Virus record (IMG/VR): IMGVR_UViG_3300045806_000063
Coordinates: 62,001 to 126,000 of that record
Length of the DNA stretch: 64,000 nt
Reading direction: 5' to 3' (one strand)
Origin: a virus
Shown: positions 53,071-59,382 of the stretch, piece by piece
How positions within the stretch are numbered: position 1 is the stretch's first letter
Layout of the letters: every line of letters starts with the position of its first letter
The notes under the pieces: generated by a model
Told to the model about the DNA's origin: nothing
What the model saw: only the letters and a program-made list of their open reading frames with translations
Database searches by the model: none
Translations under genes and position numbers: made by a program

Positions 53071-53780
53071 TGGATATTACTCATTTAAAACGTAACCCTG
53101 ATAAAGTTAAAGAGGCTATGAAGGAGGTAGGGGATTCATTAATCGCTGTAAAGCCTTTAAAGATATATCTGCCGGAACATTATGGTAACATAGGGTTCTT
53201 TAACTTAGGTGAAGTAACTACTATGGTAGCTGTCTGGGGTGTTGTAGTAGATGACTACTATGAGTTAAGTGTTGCTGCCACCATAGGCATCACTGCGCCA
53301 TCTAATGTTACTGTAGTGACAATAAATGGCTCTAAGTATTATGAACTCAGTTATGAGAAACATGATAAAATCTGGGTAAACTTAAACATGGTAAAGGTGA
53401 ATACATTATTCCTGATACTATATCAGGAATTTATAGCTAAAGCTAACATCCCATGGTACATGAGCTATGAACAAATTGGACTCATCAGTGAGACTGCTCA
53501 GTTACATGCTGATGCTAATCTAGGTACTGACTCTGCTATTATAGAACTGATGATAAGTGCTACAGCTAGACAGCATAAAGATAAAAAGGAATTTATTCGA
53601 CATCAAGCTAATGTCTCACCTGATACCGTACCAGCGTATATACCTTTAACTTCGGTAGCCTTCCAAGTTACTAATACCTTTGCTAAATTAGCCGGTGGTT
53701 ATTTTAATGAAGGTATGACTAGCGCATTAGTGTATCCAACAACAACCAATGAACCAATTGAAACAATTCTTAGAGAATGA
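53070..53780 (+). CDS. Unknown protein
   Basis: A 236-aa protein, start overlapping the previous stop. Mixed alpha/beta with LKIYLPEHYGNIGFFNLGEV and a central WGVVVDDYYELSVAATIGIT (landmark YYELSVAATIG). A perfect 10-bp inverted repeat sits at 53408-53430 in its frame. No family recognised. Confidence 0.5.
   Translation: MDITHLKRNPDKVKEAMKEVGDSLIAVKPLKIYLPEHYGNIGFFNLGEVTTMVAVWGVVVDDYYELSVAATIGITAPSNVTVVTINGSKYYELSYEKHDKIWVNLNMVKVNTLFLILYQEFIAKANIPWYMSYEQIGLISETAQLHADANLGTDSAIIELMISATARQHKDKKEFIRHQANVSPDTVPAYIPLTSVAFQVTNTFAKLAGGYFNEGMTSALVYPTTTNEPIETILRE
53408..53430. repeat. Intragenic inverted repeat
   Basis: ATTCCTGATA (53408-53417) with its exact complement at 53421-53430 and a 3-base loop, within the 236-aa gene. 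Confidence 0.8.
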
Positions 53781-53788
53781 GGTAACAA

Positions 53789-54124
53789 ATGTCTAACCCA
53801 AGATTAGGATATCGACACACTTTACATATACCAACCGTCATACCTTTAAGTGGCAGTAATAATGCACCAGTCATAACCACTACAATGGTATGGTCTGTAG
53901 ATAATGATGCACTTGCCACTATATCACAAAATGGTGAACTCTTACGGAACTTATCTGCAGACACTGGTACGGTTACAGCTACAGTAACTGGCTTCTATCG
54001 TAACACAGCTAAGGGAGTGCAGGAGGATGTTAAACAATGTCCATTTCGTGGTAGTGTTGCATTTACCTTAATTCCTCTCACTGAACTAGAACCAGTTACT
54101 GATATAAAGATGTCATTTAGTTAA
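53789..54124 (+). CDS. Ig-like (Big_2-type) domain protein
   Basis: A 111-aa single-domain protein with GAGGTAAC before the ATG. The core reads TTTMVWSVDNDALATISQNG, then a LSADTGTVTATVTGF strand, the classic bacterial Ig-like group 2 pattern (vtWsv.n..vAtis..G......GtatVTA). Such domains decorate phage capsids and tails and bind carbohydrates weakly. It lies upstream of a holin candidate and of the prohead protease, so a capsid or tail decoration is plausible. Confidence 0.65.
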   Translation: MSNPRLGYRHTLHIPTVIPLSGSNNAPVITTTMVWSVDNDALATISQNGELLRNLSADTGTVTATVTGFYRNTAKGVQEDVKQCPFRGSVAFTLIPLTELEPVTDIKMSFS

Positions 54125-54148
54125 ATTATTTACAGTTAGGAGATTTAT

Positions 54149-54472
54149 ATGAGTGAAGAAGAACAACCCTTGCCAACTGATGATAGCATTAGTGTAGGGA
54201 CATATGTAGGTACCGTGCGTAGAATCCCTGTAGGTTTTTGGAGATCTATGTTAACAGGGCCTGATAACAATAGTATCGACATTGCTCGCTTTGGGTTATT
54301 GCTCACTATTGGTGTAGCATTAGGTCTAAGTGTTTATGTGGTCATTATCACTAAGGTATTTGTGATTGCAGAATTTGCACAAGGAATGGCTACTCTATTA
54401 GGTTTTGGTGCAGCTGCTATTGCGGTTAAACACCACACTGAACCCAGAATCGATTCAGTATCACAACAGTAA
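54149..54472 (+). CDS. Small two-helix membrane protein (holin candidate)
   Basis: A 107-aa protein with TTAGGAGATTT before the ATG. It has an acidic N-terminus, two hydrophobic helices (FGLLLTIGVALGLSVYVVII and GMATLLGFGAAAIAV) and a short polar tail. That layout, one hairpin with charged ends, fits class II holins and similar small phage membrane proteins. The endolysin is 31 kb away, so this is not a classic lysis cassette. Other membrane roles are possible. Confidence 0.5.
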   Translation: MSEEEQPLPTDDSISVGTYVGTVRRIPVGFWRSMLTGPDNNSIDIARFGLLLTIGVALGLSVYVVIITKVFVIAEFAQGMATLLGFGAAAIAVKHHTEPRIDSVSQQ

Positions 54473-54481
54473 TTATCACTT

Positions 54482-54515
54482 ATACTGCAATTGGCATTAA
54501 TGCCAATTGCAGTAT
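54482..54515. terminator. 34-base palindromic terminator
   Basis: A perfect 34-base palindrome with centre ATTAAT, followed by TTATGTAGTTTTATTTTTC. Confidence 0.75.
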
Positions 54516-54557
54516 GTTATGTAGTTTTATTTTTCATAAGCAAAAGAGAGAATGATC

Positions 54558-55397
54558 ATGCGTCACGCAAAAAAACACCAACTGGATAACCTTTATGCAA
54601 TGGTCTGTAAATGGAAGTTGGATATCCTACTGGAAGAACTTAAAAGACGGTCTCAAGAGCCTTTAATTAGCGAACAAGAGATCAACGATTTCAGAACTAA
54701 TATACCTAACCTCACACAGCTCCAACGTGAAACAGTCTTAAAGTCTTTGTATCCAGCTCCAAGCTCTAATAACAACTCTGAATATCATTACTTTAGTAAG
54801 TTAAAAACCTTAGGAGTGGTACGTGTTGAGATATTGAAATTACTCAATGTAAAAAAGGATTTGATCTTACCAGCAGCTCAGACCTCATTTATACATAGGA
54901 CGTTAAATGAAACACCAAGTACTATTCAAACCATGCACCGCCTCCTGCTTAAATATCATCAGATTATTGATTATATAATCCCTAGTCAATGGGAGGTCTT
55001 TAATACCCATATTCTGAACCCTACACTAATTCCAGCTCCACATACTCTGTCTAACCGACTGTACTTTATCCTTCAGTTTATACTCAAAACTCCAGAGGTA
55101 GATACTTCGGAAGTGTTGGAAATGATCAAATTACAAACAGGTATAAAACGTCTTTTTAATAGTGATGGCGAAATCTGCGATGGATTAAATTCCGATAGCG
55201 ATAAGTTTAATAAGGTAGTCTACTGGACGCCTACTGCTATGAACGAGTTTAATAAAATCTATAATGAACTGGTAGGTATACAGCGTGAACTATACGATAC
55301 TCATGGGATAAATTTATACAGAATAGGAGATAACACATGCCAATTGCCGAATACCGTACAATGGCTTATGGCGGGGCCAACCCTTGTAGTAAGCTAG
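54558..55397 (+). CDS. Unknown protein upstream of the prohead protease
   Basis: The ATG at 54558 is preferred over 54552 because the AGAGAGA site then has normal spacing. The 279-aa protein is helical and basic in its first half (MRHAKKHQLDNLYAMVCKWK) and contains KTPEVDTSEVLEMIKLQTGI in the second. Its end overlaps the protease gene by 61 bases, an unusually long overlap. No family recognised; a head-assembly role is suggested only by the neighbour. Confidence 0.5.
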   Translation: MRHAKKHQLDNLYAMVCKWKLDILLEELKRRSQEPLISEQEINDFRTNIPNLTQLQRETVLKSLYPAPSSNNNSEYHYFSKLKTLGVVRVEILKLLNVKKDLILPAAQTSFIHRTLNETPSTIQTMHRLLLKYHQIIDYIIPSQWEVFNTHILNPTLIPAPHTLSNRLYFILQFILKTPEVDTSEVLEMIKLQTGIKRLFNSDGEICDGLNSDSDKFNKVVYWTPTAMNEFNKIYNELVGIQRELYDTHGINLYRIGDNTCQLPNTVQWLMAGPTLVVS

Positions 55398-56125
55398 AAA
55401 CAGATAGTAACGGGTATCGTAAATGTATCGTTGGCGCTTTTGATGTAATGTCAAGGAATGGACACCGATATCCTGGAACTGAAAGAGTTTTAGCTCTTTT
55501 TGATGAAAAAAGTCATTTCATGATTGGAGTGAGAGAAGGTAACTGTAGAGGAGAGTCTGATCACCCTAATTTAGTTGGGTTATCAATTCCTCAAAAAATC
55601 CATAGGTTGGAACAGATTGAAGACACTAGAGTCTGTGTGCATCATAAGCGTTTCATACTGGATCATGGGTTAGATGAACATAGAAACAAAGTAATATTAG
55701 TCTACAGTTGGCTGAAAGGTTCTGGTGCATTAGGACATGTAACTGAACAACAGTTAGATAATCCTGACGAGAATATATCCTTTAGTGTACGTTCTTTTGT
55801 TATAGATACCCTGCAGAGTGGGATTAAGCATAAAGAAATAACTAACATTATAACCTATGACAAAGTTAATCAAGCTGGATTATCATTCACAACTAAATTC
55901 GACACAGCAGCACTGCGAAATTCTAGTGTTGGTCTTGAGAACTTGAATGATGATGGTTTTGTATTTAGCGATGCTGATCTAGATCTTGCTATACGTGAAT
56001 CTAGAAGTGCTGGAGTGGGCAATGAATCAAATGTCGCTAGGTTAGTTCAAGTGAAAGATTCATTAGGTTGGACAAAAGTACAATCGATAAATCCAGCTTT
56101 CCTTAACTGGAGATCCACGATATAA
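55337..56125 (+). CDS. Prohead core protease (T4 gp21-like)
   Basis: A 262-aa serine protease of the T4 gp21/herpesvirus-assemblin type. Landmarks: SRNGHRYPGTERVLALFDEK near residue 40, the catalytic His in GESDHPN (His76), and ISFSVRSF with the likely Ser150 in S-x-R. A GLENL tripeptide-based site lies at residues 199-203, after which a 60-residue tail follows; autocleavage there would give a 201-residue mature enzyme. AGGAGATAACAC precedes the ATG, which supports this start despite the 61-base overlap. It matures head proteins before DNA packaging, and its likely substrates share the GLE motif. Confidence 0.8.
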   Translation: MPIAEYRTMAYGGANPCSKLETDSNGYRKCIVGAFDVMSRNGHRYPGTERVLALFDEKSHFMIGVREGNCRGESDHPNLVGLSIPQKIHRLEQIEDTRVCVHHKRFILDHGLDEHRNKVILVYSWLKGSGALGHVTEQQLDNPDENISFSVRSFVIDTLQSGIKHKEITNIITYDKVNQAGLSFTTKFDTAALRNSSVGLENLNDDGFVFSDADLDLAIRESRSAGVGNESNVARLVQVKDSLGWTKVQSINPAFLNWRSTI

Positions 56126-56134
56126 GTCTTATTA

Positions 56135-56170
56135 CATTATCACTCCAGCATTAATGCTGGAGTGATAATG
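56135..56170. terminator. 36-base palindromic terminator
   Basis: A perfect 36-base palindrome with centre ATTAAT that closes the protease operon. T-rich sequence (AATTTTTTC) follows 12 bases later and leads into promoter block C. Confidence 0.75.
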
Positions 56171-56191
56171 GTATATTCAAAATTTTTTCAA

Positions 56192-56255
56192 ACATACATT
56201 ATCTAGATGAGATTACTAAATGGTTTTCTTAAGTAGCTATTCTTTTAATAGCAAA
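56192..56255 (+). promoter_or_regulatory. Conserved promoter/leader block, copy C
   Basis: A 64-base block: ACATACATTATCTAGATGAG, ATTACTAAAT, TTCTTAAGTAGC and CTTTTAATAGCAAA. It matches copies A and B closely but has CATTATCT instead of TATCATCT at its start, linking it to the simpler TATATTATCT elements. ATG follows 20 bases after the block. Confidence 0.75.
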
Positions 56256-56274
56256 TTAGATTGGAGATAAGATT

Positions 56275-56556
56275 ATGAGTACAGTACAACCTGCACGTGT
56301 ATTAACTATGACCCGCATGACAGTATTAAATATCGTATTTATCCACTTTTACCTCCGGACGGAAAATGGACCAGCGATGGTCGGACATGCCGCAGTGCGG
56401 CCAGGAGAGAACTATGGAGTAGTGGTACGTCTGTACCACTACCTAATGGGGATAACTGACGAGGCCATGGCCGGCCGCCTGGCCGCACCTTTCATAGATG
56501 ACGACTCGGAGGGGTGGGAGGAAGTAACGATAGAACAATTAGCGGCTAATAGCTAG
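56275..56556 (+). CDS. Unknown protein of expression cassette C
   Basis: A 93-aa protein with TTGGAGATAAG before the ATG. GC-rich for this genome. Landmarks LTMTRMTVLNIVFIHFYLR and an acidic end (DDDSEGWEEVTIEQ). Its frame holds a perfect 10-bp hairpin at 56419-56442, GC-rich palindromes such as GGCCGGCC, and a further hairpin over its stop codon (CAATTAG pairing with CTAATTG, about 56536-56566). No family recognised. Confidence 0.55.
   Translation: MSTVQPARVLTMTRMTVLNIVFIHFYLRTENGPAMVGHAAVRPGENYGVVVRLYHYLMGITDEAMAGRLAAPFIDDDSEGWEEVTIEQLAANS
56419..56442. repeat. Intragenic inverted repeat
   Basis: GTAGTGGTAC (56419-56428) and its exact complement (56433-56442) with loop GTCT, inside cassette gene C. 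Confidence 0.85.
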
Positions 56557-56580
56557 CCACTAATTGCTCGATCGCAGACA

Positions 56581-56602
56581 GAGGAGATCCTAGGATCTCC
56601 TC
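56581..56602. terminator. 22-base CCTAGG palindrome
   Basis: GAGGAGATCCT with its exact complement, centred on CCTAGG, followed by a T-tract at 56623-56630. Ends cassette C and resembles the terminators of cassettes A and B in sequence as well as shape. Confidence 0.75.
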
Positions 56603-56647
56603 ATTCCTTCCTAATCTACTTATTTTTTTTCTTTTAAATTGAAAACA

Positions 56648-56657
56648 TATATTATCT
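56648..56657 (+). promoter_or_regulatory. TATATTATCT early-type promoter element
   Basis: AAACATATATTATCTGA, preceded by TTTTAAATTG, as at 43609. It lies 62 bases before the ATG at 56710. Confidence 0.65.
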
Positions 56658-56709
56658 GAGTGATAGTCCGTAGTTAAATTTATTTTAAATTAGTTAAGTG
56701 GTGAATAGA

Positions 56710-57231
56710 ATGAGCGAAACAGAGAAAAGGAAATTAGAGAGAAAAGAACTGTCAGTAATATTATTGGTATTTAAAGCACTGATGAAATATAGCAATGATA
56801 CTGTATGGTCACAGTTTGTTGATATATCGGAAAGAACAATACAGGGCACCGCTCTACATGAGGAATGGTTATCTGTAACGACCTTAGTAGTACATATGCC
56901 AGAATTATATGCCAGATTAGCGGCGTGTGGGCGTGTAGAAGAAATGTCAAAACTAGACCAATTACTATATAACTCGGTTGTATACATGACTGATGGCGGG
57001 GTCGGGTATAGATATGTTTTAACTAACCTCATTACTTCGTGTCATGACGTTCTTTCCGCAACACAACATGACGAATTGCATGTTGATGAAAATTATCATC
57101 AAGCAATAAAAATCTATGAAGAGTTATTGACTCTTTATAGTGTGATAGCGCGGGATACTGGAAATGATCGTAAGGATCCTCCACTGCCATTCGGTATCAT
57201 TGAGGATATAACCATAATGAGACGTGTATAA
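56710..57231 (+). CDS. Unknown early-type protein
   Basis: The ATG at 56710 (MSETEKRKLERKELSVI) is chosen because AAGTGGTGA lies upstream; two GTG codons before it overlap that site. The 173-aa protein is helical, with a basic N-terminus and a DGGVGYRYVLTNLITS centre. No family recognised. Coupled to the next gene by TAATG. Confidence 0.5.
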   Translation: MSETEKRKLERKELSVILLVFKALMKYSNDTVWSQFVDISERTIQGTALHEEWLSVTTLVVHMPELYARLAACGRVEEMSKLDQLLYNSVVYMTDGGVGYRYVLTNLITSCHDVLSATQHDELHVDENYHQAIKIYEELLTLYSVIARDTGNDRKDPPLPFGIIEDITIMRRV

Positions 57232-57836
57232 TGTTAGAAAGTTTAATTAGTTTTAAATGTGATCTAGATGCTGGGAGGATGCCTGAATGTTCTCCTAAAG
57301 AAAAAGAAAAATTCCAAAACTTTTCTAAGGAATATTTAACCAAGAAAGGATTGCCGGTGAAGGTCGTCAATGATGACCTTTTTAAGCACGTGGACGGCTG
57401 TAGACAGGCCTACATAGCTTCAGAGTTAACACCACTAACACAGGGAAACTTATCCTTGTTAGGTGATAGTTTTAACCCTGAGGTAGGTATTACTAGAGTT
57501 CACTTAGAAAGATGTATAACCTCAAGAAATGTGATAACTGGATCACACCAACGAAGCGTCCCGATAGAGAACGACTGTGGGGAAATTGGGATTGTACTTG
57601 ATTTAGGCGGTGGACGCTGTAGTCTTCATGCTGGTACCATTAATCAATCGTTTGAAACGAATGACAAAGGAGAAATTAAACGCAACTTCCAGGTTGAGTT
57701 TGATGAGTTATTAGAAATGGTCTCTCTGCTTGAAGAATCTTACACTTTACTAATGGAAAACTGTAAAGGTGAGTTAGGTGATGCAAAGGAAGGTGATCAT
57801 GTAGCGGTTGTTTCTTCAGTAGTAGGGATCTTTTAA
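57231..57836 (+). CDS. Unknown early-type protein
   Basis: A 201-aa protein, start overlapping the previous stop. Landmarks CDLDAGRMPECSPKEKEKF, GEIGIVLDLGGGRCSLHAG, and a helical acidic C-terminus ending AVVSSVVGIF. No family recognised. An imperfect inverted repeat (AAGGTC ... GACCTT) lies near 57360-57381. Confidence 0.5.
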   Translation: MLESLISFKCDLDAGRMPECSPKEKEKFQNFSKEYLTKKGLPVKVVNDDLFKHVDGCRQAYIASELTPLTQGNLSLLGDSFNPEVGITRVHLERCITSRNVITGSHQRSVPIENDCGEIGIVLDLGGGRCSLHAGTINQSFETNDKGEIKRNFQVEFDELLEMVSLLEESYTLLMENCKGELGDAKEGDHVAVVSSVVGIF

Positions 57837-57856
57837 ACTCATAGATAATTGAGAAA

Positions 57857-57865
57857 TATATTATC
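57857..57865 (+). promoter_or_regulatory. TATATTATC early-type promoter element
   Basis: GAGAAATATATTATCAG, 83 bases ahead of the ATG at 57948. Between them lies an imperfect AT-rich dyad (ATCGATG region) and the RBS CAAGGATTT. Confidence 0.5.
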
Positions 57866-57947
57866 AGTATGTCGATAAAAAAATAATATCGATGTCAGTA
57901 ATGTGTAGCAAACAGCTACTCAAATTTAACCAACAAGGATTTATCAA

Positions 57948-58379
57948 ATGACTGAAAATACTACAAATGCTACTGTAACTTCCATCACTTCAAGTCCTGC
58001 AAAAGCAAAGATCAAACATGCTGACGGTATAGTGACCGTCTCCGGTCTGAAACCTGAACAGTTCTTGCCTGAAGGCACTGATGCGGGGGTATTCGGTTTG
58101 GTTGATACAGCTCGCGATAATTTGCTGGCGACCGTACTGAATGCAACTACCGATTATGCTGAAAAGCATAAACTGGTCAATTACAATACCAAACCGATCA
58201 GCCTCGGTGGCGCTACCTCGGCAACACTGTCAGCAGTTGACCATAAGGTCACTTCTGATATCAAGCAGATTCACAATGCTGAATTGCAAGCCGCATATGC
58301 TAAGTCTGATGACTATGCGAAGAAACAACTGGAAGCCCTGAATGCTCCAGCAGTAGAAGAAGTAGCTGAAGCTGCATAA
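57948..58379 (+). CDS. Unknown Ala/Thr-rich protein, likely highly expressed
   Basis: A 143-aa protein with a codon mix more GC-rich than its neighbours, its own early-type promoter element and a 38-base terminator palindrome, all consistent with strong expression. Landmarks PAKAKIKHADGIVTVSGLKP and DYAKKQLEALNAPAVEEVAE. The N-terminus is low-complexity Thr/Ser; the middle is helical. No family recognised. It converges on the tail tube gene. Confidence 0.55.
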   Translation: MTENTTNATVTSITSSPAKAKIKHADGIVTVSGLKPEQFLPEGTDAGVFGLVDTARDNLLATVLNATTDYAEKHKLVNYNTKPISLGGATSATLSAVDHKVTSDIKQIHNAELQAAYAKSDDYAKKQLEALNAPAVEEVAEAA

Positions 58380-58398
58380 ACCCTTACCGGTTGTAAAT

Positions 58399-58436
58399 GG
58401 ATACTCCCACACTACCTAGGTAGTGTGGGAGTATCC
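58399..58436. terminator. 38-base CCTAGG palindrome
   Basis: A perfect 38-base palindrome, the longest in the window, centred on CCTAGG, between convergent genes. T-rich sequence (TTATTTTTTTG) follows on the plus strand. The centre matches the cassette terminators. Confidence 0.8.
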
Positions 58437-58460
58437 TAACTTACTTATCTTATTTTTTTG

Positions 58461-59369
58461 TTATTCTGCAGGACTTGAAGTGTATCTATTAGGCGCTATT
58501 GTATCTGGAGTAATAGAAGCCAATGTACCAGCGGATGATGCTGCAACATTAGCGTCCATAGTGTTAAGTATGCCTGCAAGTTCTTGTGGTCTAAGATCTT
58601 GCAGATTAAGACTTTGCAAGATTGCATATGCAAACATTAATGGAGCTTGACCTATTTGACTATAAGCTGTGAATGTTAAATCTACATCCACAGACTTCAA
58701 TGATGCTGCAGTTTCTTTATATCCTTTAAGTTCGCCAATGCTGTCAGTGACTTGCCAGTTAGCAGATAACCATGCCTTTAATGGCCTTGTGAGGGTCATG
58801 TCAGGCTCAACAGCCAATACCACGAATGATTGGTCGGCTGGGGTAATTACTGGGCTACCTGCAGCAATGTAATTAGGATTTTGACAAATAGCTGGAGTTT
58901 GTAAATCGGGATCCATTAAATAGATACGAGAAAATTCAGTCCAGTATCGGGTGATAGATTGATTAATACGATCAGCGCCATATCCTAAAACTGGTTTAGA
59001 AGCCGCTCTAGAGGATCTAGTTATTGTTTCCAATACCTCATTAGCATTACCAATTGGAGTGGAGGCGCCATGTTCATTCGTCACTGTCATATCAAAACCA
59101 TCCACTTTAATTGGATAAGTTTCAATCATGTTTTTCAGCCAATCGACTTCTTTCTGTGGATTAGTAGCATACTGAAATAATCTAGGTGCTGCTATTAGAA
59201 ACAGTCTTAAAGGCTGTTGTATATAAATTCCTGATGATGTAAAGGTCATCGGGATAGGCATGAATCCGTTTTGACCATTGATGGACAAATCAGTCATAGG
59301 CGACCTGTATTCGCCAGATAGTAACGGCGTTAATATATTGCTTTGTATAGCAGTAAGTGGTGTTGCCAT
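58461..59369 (-). CDS. Tail tube-like protein
   Basis: A 302-aa minus-strand protein with AAGGAGGAAT before the ATG, the strongest RBS on that strand. It lies directly downstream of the sheath-like gene, where contractile phages encode the tube. Mixed beta structure (FMPIPMTFTSSGIYIQQPL, VDVDLTFTAYSQIGQAPL) fits a tube subunit. The motif-based evidence is weak; gene order, strand and size (phiKZ-type tube proteins are of similar length) carry the call. Confidence 0.55.
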   Translation of the reverse strand: MATPLTAIQSNILTPLLSGEYRSPMTDLSINGQNGFMPIPMTFTSSGIYIQQPLRLFLIAAPRLFQYATNPQKEVDWLKNMIETYPIKVDGFDMTVTNEHGASTPIGNANEVLETITRSSRAASKPVLGYGADRINQSITRYWTEFSRIYLMDPDLQTPAICQNPNYIAAGSPVITPADQSFVVLAVEPDMTLTRPLKAWLSANWQVTDSIGELKGYKETAASLKSVDVDLTFTAYSQIGQAPLMFAYAILQSLNLQDLRPQELAGILNTMDANVAASSAGTLASITPDTIAPNRYTSSPAE

Positions 59370-59382
59370 TTTACATTCCTCC

